DNA of 50,046 nucleotides from assembly GCA_029232285.1 (NCBI GenBank), contig JAOXFI010000028.1, forward strand, positions 1 through 50,046. The letters are read 5' to 3'. A program made the translations under genes and the position numbers. Numbering within the stretch: position 1 is the first letter of the stretch; the number at the start of each line of letters is the position of its first letter. This document shows, one piece after another, positions 41,067 through 49,845 of this stretch. This DNA comes from Agmasoma carcini (nom. nud.). Its lineage: Eukaryota; Microsporidia; Thelohaniidae. The notes under the pieces are model-generated. The model was not told the origin of the DNA and made no database searches. It saw only the letters and a list, made by a program, of their open reading frames with translations.

Positions 41067-41319
41067 CTAGAGTAATCAAAAAAAATTTTATTTTAAAAAA
41101 CTTAAAGAGATTGAAAAAAAGATTATTTATTTCATATTTAATGATAGGAAAAGCAAAAAATATTATTGTAGAGGTTATGTATATTCATATAAGAGACTAT
41201 AATTATTTTTTTCAATATAAATTGATCATAACTCAATTATAGAATATAAAATTTTTATTCACATATAAACAATACAAAATTTATTTATAGTAAAAAATAT
41301 AAAAATCGATAGAAATAAT

Positions 41320-43341
41320 TTAAATATAAGTCACATTTTCTTTTTCCTGCTTTCTACATTTCCTTTGCAAGGCTGTTTTAAATTTTGACTTAACAACCAA
41401 ATTATCTAAAACTATACACTGATTAACATCCAAATGAGACACAAAATGAACAAAAAGCGTATCCAAAGCATTTGTATAACTAACATTGTTATACATAAGA
41501 GGATAAACATCAATTTCGCCCTTTTTAATCCTTTTACTGATCTTTTTACCAATATCAATATTAGAAAATTTACTAAGAAGATTAAGATTTTGAAAGAGCG
41601 CTAATACAATGGGCTTTATATCAGATAAATCACTTATAAAAAAGTTCATATGATCACCAGTAGCATATTCTAGCAATAATTTAGCATCAGATTCTAAAAA
41701 CCCCATTTTAAGTATTTTATAATAAGATAAGTAGTTTAGATTGTTAAAAAATGTTATATTTAGTCCAATATGACTAATAACCTTCCAAATAACCAATTTA
41801 ATAGCAGAAACAAGATCAAAACAATTATTCTCATCATTTTTTATCTCTAAAATCTCATCTTTCTTAACTCCTAAATCAACCAATTTTTTATATAAAAATT
41901 CAACAAAATCTACAATATCATTCAAATATTCACAATCATAGAAGTTTATACCACAAATTGCATCAAAGTCCCTGTCTATTATTTTCCACAATGAAATATA
42001 ACACTTAGTGATTGACTTAGGCTCTCCAACTATTGATATATTAAATTCTCTTATTAAATAAAAACTAAGGGAGGCATCATTCTTAAAATTATCAACAATA
42101 TCACCTATTCTTGAGCTGAAATCACTCTTTAATATCCCTAATATTGTTACAAAATTACAATATAGCTTATCATCCTTGTCGTTTATACTCTCAACTGTGC
42201 ATATAGAGCTATCATCATTATTAAACTTCTTCTTTATAATCAAATCCAATATTTTATTGGTAGGTTCTGGAAATTGTGCAAATTTTTTATAAAAAGTTAA
42301 AATTTCAACAATTTTGTAAAAATTCTCTTCAGAATCAAGAACAGTTATAATAATATCATAGAAGTAGTCTAAGTCATACTCAATATGATAAAACAGATCA
42401 AGGAAGCAACAATATTCATTAGAACAACATTTAGAGTCATACATGATTCTCTGCTTTAAATTATCAAAGAAATCTGATCTATAATTATCAGGAATATTAA
42501 AATTTCTAAAAATTTTTGGATCATTTCTAAGTATCAAGTGATATGGCTCAAATTCTTCAATATTTAATACTCTTTTCGACCCAAGCATTCCTTTAAGTAC
42601 TTTAATTCCAATTTTAGAGGTATGTTCAGATAATATTTTATAAATTAAAGTTTCTGAAAATATTTCATCGTCATCAAGTGATATTTTCAATATAAGATCT
42701 TTAGCCACTTCCCTTATTTTGATATTTTTATCAAATTCAGATATTTCAATAATCCTTTTCTTATATCTTTTACCAAATGCCTTGGTATTAGTAAACCTTT
42801 TTGATAATTTGAGTGCTCTTCTTCTGACTGTATCACTTTTATCATCAAAGGCTGATCCCAAGTACTTTAAATATTTGATATTTTGGAAGGCTTTGGTCTT
42901 TTTAATGATATCAGCCAAGAAGGTAATGCATAGTGTTCTAATTCCTGGACAAAAGTCTTTAGATCGAGGTACAAACACATAATTAAATATCTTGTCTATG
43001 AAAAGCTTGTCAGTAGCAGTAGCAGTGCTTTCAGTGTTTAATTTAAATTTTTTACTGTCATCCTCATCAGAATTAATTTTAGACTTATTTGTTGTTCTAA
43101 AGCAGCATTCTGATAGCTTGAATAGCAAAACGTATGTACTTATGAATCTTTCACTCCTTAAATTTGACCTTGTACATTCAATCATAGAATCTATGTTGAA
43201 ATTGTCTAAAGTCTTAATCAGATGACATAACTTGTTTATTTCCTTTCCATCAACAGTTTTAACGAAATTAATGAGGTCATTTGTTGAATCTTGCTTTGTT
43301 TTCAGCTCTTCAACAGTTTTTTCATATGTCTCTAGATTCAT
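41320..43341 (-). CDS. SCC3: Cohesin subunit SCC3/STAG-like
   Basis: HEAT-repeat subunit that loads and anchors the cohesin ring on DNA. In this 673-residue protein the stromalin-conserved domain is at about 120-190: YVFVPRSKDFCPGIRTLCIT, then YLKYLGSAFDDKSDTVRRRA and LKLSKRFTN. It matches the family pattern FVHRYRDxxxEIRxxCIxxL..YLKYxGWxLxDxxxxVRxxxLxxL. The remainder is helical repeat sequence without other motifs. It is reduced from the usual 1100-1250 residues. A Ser/Thr/Lys-rich linker at 84-111 may be disordered. CTTTTAAAAAATTTTTCC precedes the ATG. It shares strand with MTR4, 253 bp apart. Confidence 0.85.
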   Translation of the reverse strand: MNLETYEKTVEELKTKQDSTNDLINFVKTVDGKEINKLCHLIKTLDNFNIDSMIECTRSNLRSERFISTYVLLFKLSECCFRTTNKSKINSDEDDSKKFKLNTESTATATDKLFIDKIFNYVFVPRSKDFCPGIRTLCITFLADIIKKTKAFQNIKYLKYLGSAFDDKSDTVRRRALKLSKRFTNTKAFGKRYKKRIIEISEFDKNIKIREVAKDLILKISLDDDEIFSETLIYKILSEHTSKIGIKVLKGMLGSKRVLNIEEFEPYHLILRNDPKIFRNFNIPDNYRSDFFDNLKQRIMYDSKCCSNEYCCFLDLFYHIEYDLDYFYDIIITVLDSEENFYKIVEILTFYKKFAQFPEPTNKILDLIIKKKFNNDDSSICTVESINDKDDKLYCNFVTILGILKSDFSSRIGDIVDNFKNDASLSFYLIREFNISIVGEPKSITKCYISLWKIIDRDFDAICGINFYDCEYLNDIVDFVEFLYKKLVDLGVKKDEILEIKNDENNCFDLVSAIKLVIWKVISHIGLNITFFNNLNYLSYYKILKMGFLESDAKLLLEYATGDHMNFFISDLSDIKPIVLALFQNLNLLSKFSNIDIGKKISKRIKKGEIDVYPLMYNNVSYTNALDTLFVHFVSHLDVNQCIVLDNLVVKSKFKTALQRKCRKQEKENVTYI

Positions 43342-43967
43342 TGGAAAAATTTTTTAAAAGAACTTAAAAGTTAAAGTAAAGTCAAAATATTATACAGAGC
43401 GTATTAAATCGTGCTATTTTATCACAAACCAATTATAAAGATGTACACATATAAATTATATTCTATCTACAAGTCTTAAGGCTATGAATCATCATTTAGT
43501 AATTAATTCAAAGCTAAAAATATAAATTTTAGAATTATTCAAAATATATTTTCATATTGTTGCATACAACTTTCTACCAATATTTACAGATTTTGATGTC
43601 CTAATGATCACTATTGTACTATATTGTTTAAAAAACACTCCACCTCAGGCATAAACCATGGCTTGATCATAAATAATTAAAAAATAACGTTTTTATGATG
43701 ATAAGCTCGTTTATAAATCTTAATCAACAACTTATAATTGCTATTGATCAATAATATATTCCAACATTTCAGTGATTCTTAAATATGTAATCGTATTTAT
43801 CTTAAGATGAGTTCATTCTTAAATACTCTACAAATATAAAAATAGGTTAAAAACACACAACCCCATCAATCATATCGTTCAACAACCTTTAAACTTTATA
43901 AATAAACAGTTTCATTGATTGTTTCATAACATGTTTTGTGTATTTTAAAAACATTTTTTATTTACTT
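43342..43967. other. Divergent spacer between SCC3 and aminopeptidase P
   Basis: AT-rich promoter region for two divergent genes. No repeat or extra frame seen. Confidence 0.45.
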
Positions 43968-45671
43968 ATGATTAATTTTTTAGACATACTTATAAAGAAT
44001 GATATAGATGCTTATATATCACCAATCTCTGATAATCATCTTAGCGAATTTATATCTCAAAAGGATAACGTAGTTAGGCAGGTCTCACAGTTCACTGGCA
44101 CGAGTGGCACGCTAATACTCACCAAGAAAAAGAGTGGCTTATTAACTGATCCAAGATATTATGTACAATCAGGAAGAGAGCTAAATTTAGATTTTGAACT
44201 TATTAAACGAGAAGAGACCACAATTGATAAATATTTGGTATCAAATGACGTATCAAAGGTAGGATTAGACTATTCCTTATTTGAAAATAATGAATTTTTA
44301 GATCTTAAAGATACTTTAGAATCTAGAAATATTTCAGTTGTAAATATTAACTTAGTCGATGAACTATGGCCCGATAAAGAAGCATCAAGTCGTGATGGTG
44401 ATCTTACTGATTTAGAAAGCATTAAAATACAAAATATGGGCAATTTGATTTATCCTGGTAATTCTAGCGATAATATAACTGGATCGACAAGAAAAGATAA
44501 AATTTCAAAAATTATTAAAAAAATAAACAAAAAACCACTAATAGTAACCAAATTAGATACAATAGCATGGATATTAAACCATAGGGGTGTAGATATTGAT
44601 GATAATATGGTATTTTTTGCATATTTAATCATTGATAATGATGAAACAATATTATTTTCTGATCACACAGTTGATATCAAAGATATTACAATTAAAAAGT
44701 ATGATGAGTTCATTCCTTATCTGGAACGCAACAGTGATAAAGAATATCTTATTTCCGGTAAATATAATGCTTACATTGGTCAAATATTAAAAAACGTAAA
44801 ATCTATAGATGATATAGAGAATATGCAATCTATTAAAACAAATGCTGAAATATTTGGTGTTTTAAAGGCTAATGTAATGGATGGTATTAGTTTTCTTAAA
44901 TTATTTGAATATATTGAAGATAATACTGATTTAACAGAAAACGATATTTCAACCAAAATGGACGAGCTAAAGGCTGAAAATGAAGGTTTTATTAGGAGAA
45001 GCTTTAAAAATATAGTTGCTGCTGGTAAAAATGGTGGTGAAATACATCATTCCAATACATTTATTGAAATAAAGGACCAAGACACAATATTGATTGATTC
45101 AGGATCACATTATATATTTGGATCAACTGATATATCAAGAACGATTGCTAAAAAGCCAACACCTGAACAACGAAATAACTATACGAGTGTAGTTAAAGCT
45201 ATAATAGCCGCTAAAAAGTTAAATAATGATGAAATAACTGGTGATATGGTTGATTCAACAGCCAGGAAGGTTATAATGGAGGCTGGATATGATTATCCTA
45301 CTGCTACGGGTCATGGTGTTGGTATAATCGTTCATGAGCACCCACCCAGTATTACGAATGGTGGTGAAGTTATTGAACATAGTCAAATTTTAACTATAGA
45401 ACCAGGAATTTACATTGATAAGGAAATGGGAATAAGAATTGAAGATATGCAAGTATACAATAAAAACCATACAAAACAGCCAATAGTCAATCTTACATAC
45501 ATTCCTTTGCATCTTAAGCTTATAAATTCTGACTTATTAGAACAATCAGAAATTGAATTTATAAATGAATATCATAAAGTTGTTAATACATTACTTAGTT
45601 CACATGTGAAGGGTGGAACAGGGTCGAGATACTTAAGTGATAATACCACTGTATTGATGCAAGGAGATTAA
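43968..45671 (+). CDS. Xaa-Pro aminopeptidase P (M24B)
   Basis: Cytosolic metalloprotease that removes the N-terminal residue when proline is second. The 567 residues show the three-part eukaryotic APP layout: two creatinase-like N-terminal domains (about 1-155 and 160-290) and a pita-bread catalytic domain. All five metal ligands are present: Asp377 (LIDSG), Asp388 (STDISRT), His449 (TGHGVG), Glu478 (TIEPGIY) and Glu492 (RIEDM). The catalytic-region histidines in EIHHSN and VHEHPP are present too. I start at the ATG at 43968 (MINFLDILIK); the 10-codon extension to 43938 would need GTG. A C-terminal tail of about 20 residues (GGTGSRYLSDNTT) exceeds the family core. Likely role: recycling host-derived proline-containing peptides. 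Confidence 0.95.
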   Translation: MINFLDILIKNDIDAYISPISDNHLSEFISQKDNVVRQVSQFTGTSGTLILTKKKSGLLTDPRYYVQSGRELNLDFELIKREETTIDKYLVSNDVSKVGLDYSLFENNEFLDLKDTLESRNISVVNINLVDELWPDKEASSRDGDLTDLESIKIQNMGNLIYPGNSSDNITGSTRKDKISKIIKKINKKPLIVTKLDTIAWILNHRGVDIDDNMVFFAYLIIDNDETILFSDHTVDIKDITIKKYDEFIPYLERNSDKEYLISGKYNAYIGQILKNVKSIDDIENMQSIKTNAEIFGVLKANVMDGISFLKLFEYIEDNTDLTENDISTKMDELKAENEGFIRRSFKNIVAAGKNGGEIHHSNTFIEIKDQDTILIDSGSHYIFGSTDISRTIAKKPTPEQRNNYTSVVKAIIAAKKLNNDEITGDMVDSTARKVIMEAGYDYPTATGHGVGIIVHEHPPSITNGGEVIEHSQILTIEPGIYIDKEMGIRIEDMQVYNKNHTKQPIVNLTYIPLHLKLINSDLLEQSEIEFINEYHKVVNTLLSSHVKGGTGSRYLSDNTTVLMQGD

Positions 45672-45690
45672 ATAATAAATTAATTATTTT

Positions 45691-45828
45691 AAAAAAATAA
45701 TATCATTCTTACTATATGTTTTAATAAAGACAATATTTTAGTAATAATAATTTAATTATACTAAGTTTTTTTAAAAAAATAGCATCATTTTTACTATATG
45801 TTGATAAAGACAATATTTTAGTAATAAT
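45691..45828. repeat. Direct repeat 3' of aminopeptidase P
   Basis: Two copies of about 57 bp, 45691-45748 and 45773-45828, sharing ACTATATGTT and ATAAAGACAATATTTTAGTA. Confidence 0.85.
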
Positions 45829-46000
45829 ATTTGAAATCTTTGATCAATAAAAAATAATGAATAATAGACTAACTATTAACACTTATGTATTTTAACAATA
45901 TTATTTTTTAAAAAAATAGCTCACACAGGAATCGAACAGAGTCTTTAAAACCAATAAATATGTTCTAACAATATTAAATATAAAAAAACATTTAATTTAT

Positions 46001-46708
46001 CTATAAAGCCTCCTCAGCAATCGCTCTCTCAACGTTGTGGGTGGTTTCTGAGAAGCTAAAAACATTCTCAGCTACTTTAATTTCAGTAGCAGTTGTTGTA
46101 TTTCCTGTTATACAGAAATAATCATTGCAAACCAAACCTGATCCTATTGTTTTCTTACCAGAATTGATGGTGCCTTTCTGAACGTTACAGCTAGTGAAAT
46201 TAGAGATATCTTGAACATTATCACATTCTGGATGGACTAAAATGCCCTGGTTGTTCATAGAAGCGAATGTACCAACTAATTTTTCATTACCAAAGACCAT
46301 ACTTGCCACTTTAACGTCTAATGTATTACTTATTAAAGTTTTTGTAGTGGTTGTTATATCAGGAGATACAATACAAACGTGATCGTTACATATTATGTGA
46401 TTACCTAAGCAATTGTTCTTTTCATCAACTCTTACTATGTTTATATGCGGCAGTTCTGATTTTAGATAAATAAATTCGTTATCTTTGACTGTGTTTGGTA
46501 GGATTAAGCCTTTAGAGTTTCCAATTATATTTGCACCAATAACGTTAGTATCGAAAATAGATGTTTCAACAACAGGAATGGTTAAAGCCTCTTTTAGAGC
46601 ATTAATGACTGTAGAATCGGCAGAGTAACCAACTATACAATACTTATTTGTTAGTTTAATGAACTTACCAACGGTATCTTGATTTTCGAAGGATAACTTT
46701 AGATGCAT
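46001..46708 (-). CDS. TIF6: Translation initiation factor eIF6 (TIF6)
   Basis: Anti-association factor of the 60S subunit, needed for 60S biogenesis in the nucleolus and released before subunit joining. In this 235-residue protein the five-fold pentein repeats are visible as recurring short blocks: IGANIIGNSKGLILPN, CLGNHIICNDHVCIVS and TIGSGLVCNDYFCITG. Length is near yeast Tif6 (245) and covers the whole fold; the phosphorylatable C-terminal tail is shortened. AAAAATTTTCCC leads directly into the ATG at 46708, supporting the start. Confidence 0.95.
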   Translation of the reverse strand: MHLKLSFENQDTVGKFIKLTNKYCIVGYSADSTVINALKEALTIPVVETSIFDTNVIGANIIGNSKGLILPNTVKDNEFIYLKSELPHINIVRVDEKNNCLGNHIICNDHVCIVSPDITTTTKTLISNTLDVKVASMVFGNEKLVGTFASMNNQGILVHPECDNVQDISNFTSCNVQKGTINSGKKTIGSGLVCNDYFCITGNTTTATEIKVAENVFSFSETTHNVERAIAEEAL

Positions 46709-46770
46709 GGGAAAATTTTTAAATATTCAAAAAATATAAATTATGCATTTTGGATAGTGTTTTGTTATCA

Positions 46771-46915
46771 GTGAATATGTTAATATTGACTAAATAATTA
46801 TTTAAATTTTATGGAAATGCATAAATTTAGTGAGTGAATACTATTTAATGAATATGCAATATTGACTAAATTTATGTATGAAAATAATTATATAACTTTT
46901 ATGGAAATGCATAAA
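46771..46915. repeat. Direct repeat between eIF6 and the next gene
   Basis: Two copies (46771-46825 and 46848-46915) sharing TGAATATG, ATATTGACTAAAT and TTTATGGAAATGCATAAA. They lie in the shared 5' region of the two divergent genes. Confidence 0.8.
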
Positions 46916-46923
46916 AATTTTAT

Positions 46924-47118
46924 ATGTCAAAGTTAAACAATAAAGTTATAAATGAAATTCCAGAGAAAGTCAATAAATTCTTAGGAGAAGCAAAAGAAAA
47001 GTTAATTAGGTTTGTTGGTAGTGTTGAAAGTTATGATAAAGCACAACTTTGTTTGATATTTGCACTTCCTTTTGCTTGTTTACTAAATATGAAAAAATCA
47101 AAAAATAAAAGTAAATAA
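46924..47118 (+). CDS. Small tail-anchored protein, unknown
   Basis: 64 residues. A charged amphipathic helix (about 1-40, VINEIPEKVNKFLGEAKEKL) is followed by one hydrophobic segment (about 42-54, LCLIFALPFACLL) and a very basic tail (MKKSKNKSK). This layout fits a tail-anchored ER or mitosome outer-membrane protein. It does not show the GSPxFxTI signature of the family at 26-34 kb. AAAAATTTTAT precedes the ATG. Not recognised. Confidence 0.55.
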   Translation: MSKLNNKVINEIPEKVNKFLGEAKEKLIRFVGSVESYDKAQLCLIFALPFACLLNMKKSKNKSK

Positions 47119-47130
47119 TAAATAAAATAG

Positions 47131-47698
47131 TTATTTAGTCAGTTTAGATAGATAATTTAGTTAGTCAGTTAGTTAGTCAGTTAGTCAGGTTAGTCAGATA
47201 GTCAGTTAGTCAGATAGTCAGGTTAGTCAGATAGTCAGTTAGTCAGATAGTCAGTTAGTCAGGTTAGTCAGTTAGTCAGATAGTCAGTTAGTCAGGTTAG
47301 TCAGATAGTCAGTTAGTCAGTTAGTCAGGTTAGTCAGATAGTCAGTTAGTCAGTTAGTCAGATAGTCAGTTAGTCAGGTTAGTCAGATAGTCAGTTAGTC
47401 AGATAGTCAGGTTAGTCAGGTTAGTCAGGTTAGTCAGGTTAGTCAGTTAGTCAGATAGATAGTCAGTTAGTCAGTTAGTCAGTTAGTCAGTTAGTTAGTC
47501 AGTTAGTCAGTTAGTCAGTTAGTCAGTTTAGATAGATAATTTAGTTAGTCAGTTAGTTTAGTTAGTCAGTTTAGTTAGTTAGTCAGTTAGTTAGTTAGTT
47601 AGTTAGTCAGTTTAGTTAGTTAGTCAGTTAGTTAGTCAGTTAGTCAGTTAGTTAGTCAGTTAGTCAGTTAGTCAGTTAGTTAGTCAGTTAGTCAGTCA
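47131..47698. repeat. Large GTTA/GTCA/GATA array upstream of SPC1
   Basis: About 570 bp made almost entirely of GTTA, GTCA and GATA tetranucleotides in mixed order, with occasional GG (GTCAGGTTA). It starts right after the stop codon of the preceding gene and ends 54 bp before the SPC1 ATG, so any SPC1 promoter must lie within or just beyond it. Confidence 0.97.
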
Positions 47699-47752
47699 AC
47701 TCATAGAAATTGACATTTATTTTACTTAAAATAAAATATAAAAAATTTATCC

Positions 47753-48004
47753 ATGGAGCAAATAAAAAATATTTTGGATCCAAACATTGACTTAGTAGCT
47801 CAGAAAACTTCTAGAACTTTAATGAGGAATATTCTTTTTTGTGGTTGTTTAATTTCTTTAATTGTTGGATTGTTAGTTAAAGATCTTAAATTAACAATGA
47901 TTGGTGGTATTATTTCTGGAATTGTTTCATTTATGGTATCTGTACCTGCATGGTCATTTTATAGGAAGAAAAGTGTAGTATTTAAGAAGCGAAAGGAGGA
48001 TTAA
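47753..48004 (+). CDS. SPC1: Signal peptidase complex subunit SPC1
   Basis: 83 residues, the size of the SPCS1/Spc12 family (about 95-100). A short cytosolic N-terminus (IDLVAQKTSRTL), two membrane helices (about 27-43 and 47-64) with a tiny lumenal loop, then the family's PxWxxYRR motif as PAWSFYRKK (65-73) and a basic cytosolic tail. Non-catalytic subunit of the ER signal peptidase, thought to help substrate selection. AAAAAATTTATCC directly precedes the ATG. Confidence 0.85.
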   Translation: MEQIKNILDPNIDLVAQKTSRTLMRNILFCGCLISLIVGLLVKDLKLTMIGGIISGIVSFMVSVPAWSFYRKKSVVFKKRKED

Positions 48005-48153
48005 ATGTTTTTGAAGTATATTTAGTTGATAGTATTATATATAAGATAATTGATATAAATAAGGTAACTGTCATATGTCAATACATAATTTTTATATTTA
48101 TGCATTAAGAATATTTATGCAAAAACTTTAAATATAAAAAAAATCTTAAGTTC

Positions 48154-49020
48154 ATGCTTCTTCTCTCAACACTCTGTTGTCTTGTTATAAGAAAGGAAAT
48201 AAGAGACATGACTGAAGAGGAATGGAGTGACTATAAAGGAGCTGTCATGGAATTGTACAAGCTTGGTTTTTTTGAGAATTTTTCTAGAATTCACACTTTT
48301 CATGATAAATATGCTCATAACAATGCAAGATTCTTGCCTTGGCACAGAATGTTTCTTGAAGAGTTTGAAGGATACGTTCAACAAATAACAAAATCAAACT
48401 TAGGCATTCCATATTGGGACTGGACCATTGATGCAGATGATCCTACAAATTCAGATATTTTAACTAAGTATTGGAAAGTGGAAGGTTGTTTAATTATGAA
48501 CTATCCTAACACACATTGCTTAGAAAGACTTAATGAAGTGGTAGGTTGGTCCAATAAAGCTCATATAGAAAGACTTGTTAATAAAAGATGCTCATATGAC
48601 TACTTTAGAGAACTATTAGAGTTAGTACCACACGCACTTGTACATTCTAACATTGGTGGTGATATGGCACAGATGTACTCACCTAATGATCCTTTATTTT
48701 GGCATCATCATTCTTTTGTTGATTATATATGGACCATGAGAGGTGAGAATTATTCTGGAAAGATTGATGGTAAGAAAATATCAAAGGATGATGTTATGCT
48801 ACCTTTTAATAGAAAAGTAAAGGATGTGTTAAAGCAAAAACATATAAAATATAAAGAATTTAAGAATAGAATATCGGTTCAAAATATATCACAAGTGCCA
48901 CCTTTACCTATTGAATTTATAAAAAGACATAATTATGATGAAAAAAGAATAAGAGAATTAGAAAGTTTTTTTAGTAAGGAAAGTTTTATAGAAAAATTTA
49001 AAAGGAAATTATTACAATAA
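48154..49020 (+). CDS. Secreted tyrosinase (type-3 copper protein)
   Basis: Tyrosinases oxidise mono- and diphenols to quinones, leading to melanin or protein cross-linking. The 288 residues start with a short hydrophobic segment (MLLLSTLCCLVI), probably a signal peptide. CuA ligands are His47 or His50, His55 and His64, in IHTFHDKYAH and FLPWHRMFLEEFE. The exact H-x8-H spacing between 55 and 64 is the tyrosinase pattern. IPYWDWT (85-91) follows. CuB ligands are His160 and His164 (PHALVH), then GGDM and DPLFWHHHSFVDYIW with the third ligand in His184-186. So the active site looks complete. The C-terminal third (about 200-288) is basic and lacks the lid domain of fungal tyrosinases, giving a bacterial-like size. 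Base composition is like its neighbours. It lies 149 bp after SPC1. Target and role are unknown; spore-wall hardening is one possibility. Confidence 0.9.
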   Translation: MLLLSTLCCLVIRKEIRDMTEEEWSDYKGAVMELYKLGFFENFSRIHTFHDKYAHNNARFLPWHRMFLEEFEGYVQQITKSNLGIPYWDWTIDADDPTNSDILTKYWKVEGCLIMNYPNTHCLERLNEVVGWSNKAHIERLVNKRCSYDYFRELLELVPHALVHSNIGGDMAQMYSPNDPLFWHHHSFVDYIWTMRGENYSGKIDGKKISKDDVMLPFNRKVKDVLKQKHIKYKEFKNRISVQNISQVPPLPIEFIKRHNYDEKRIRELESFFSKESFIEKFKRKLLQ

Positions 49021-49029
49021 AAAAATAGA

Positions 49030-49190
49030 TTATTTAATAGAATAATCATGTTTTTTTATATAAGAGAATAATCATATTTTTTATATAAGAGAATAATTTA
49101 TATTTATATAAGAGAATAATTTATATTTATATAAGAGAATAATTTTTATTTATATAATAGATTTTTTATATAAAAGAATAATCATATTAT
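49030..49190. repeat. TATATAAGAGAATAAT tandem repeat 3' of the tyrosinase gene
   Basis: Several units of about 24-32 bp with the core TTTATATAAGAGAATAAT, some ending in CAT. A shorter relative (ATAAAAGAATAATCAT) follows SPO11. Confidence 0.85.
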
Positions 49191-49234
49191 TATTTATGCA
49201 TAAATATTATATTAATTTTTCAATTTTCATTTAT

Positions 49235-49798
49235 TTAAAAAATTCCTTTGAAAAGTTTAGACTTTGGCTTAATCATTTGTTTTACAATATAATGTCTTAA
49301 TACTCCAATCATAGGTGCAGATAAGCATGACAACAAAGCTAAGAAATTAATCAATCGTCCTAAAGACTCAGACTCCTTCTTAAGAGCCTCTTGTTTCTTA
49401 GCTACGTCCATGTTCATTATTCTTAAAGAATCCATTTCTTGTTTTAATAAGCCACAAATCCTTTCCAACTCAATCTTTGATGAATCTTTTTCTTCTACCT
49501 TTTTAAGTGATGTTGAATATAAAGCATAAGTTGCATCATTTACGTCTGCTGTTATAGTTACAGTATGAAGACCAGCAGTTTTAAATATTTTTTTAAAATG
49601 ATTACCTGTCAAGTTTTTAACTTCTGTTTCTTTGTTGGGGTATTCCAATGTCATTTCAATGGATTCACTACAATTGAAGGTCATTGAAATTTCTTCTTCG
49701 TTCTGACCAATGTTAAACATAAAAGTGTGAGTTTGTCCTTTTTCTAACTCAGCCTGAATACGTTCAGCCATAACTAAACTTAACAATAAGGCAAACAT
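49235..49798 (-). CDS. p24/EMP24 family cargo receptor
   Basis: COPII/COPI cargo receptor cycling between ER and Golgi. The 187 residues have the full p24 layout: signal peptide (1-11), lumenal GOLD domain (about 15-100, with FMFNIGQ, FKKIFKTAGLHTVTI), coiled coil (about 105-148), one membrane helix (149-168) and a short basic cytosolic tail ending KSKLFKGIF. The dilysine or FF sorting signals are not in canonical form, though Phe183 and Phe187 are present. Two Cys (43 and 115) are in the lumenal part. AAAATTTTTACCAT precedes the ATG. Which subfamily it belongs to is not clear. Confidence 0.85.
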   Translation of the reverse strand: MFALLLSLVMAERIQAELEKGQTHTFMFNIGQNEEEISMTFNCSESIEMTLEYPNKETEVKNLTGNHFKKIFKTAGLHTVTITADVNDATYALYSTSLKKVEEKDSSKIELERICGLLKQEMDSLRIMNMDVAKKQEALKKESESLGRLINFLALLSCLSAPMIGVLRHYIVKQMIKPKSKLFKGIF

Positions 49799-49845
49799 AT
49801 GGTAAAAATTTTAATCTTTATAAAAATAATAATATTAGTTATATA

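Noticed and set aside
45920..45950. Possible tRNA 3' half on the minus strand (TTCGATTCCTG)
   Set aside because: The T-stem does not pair, and no 5' acceptor or anticodon arm exists at the required distance.
47131..47698. CRISPR-like array
   Set aside because: Units are short tetranucleotide mixtures without unique spacers, in a eukaryotic context.
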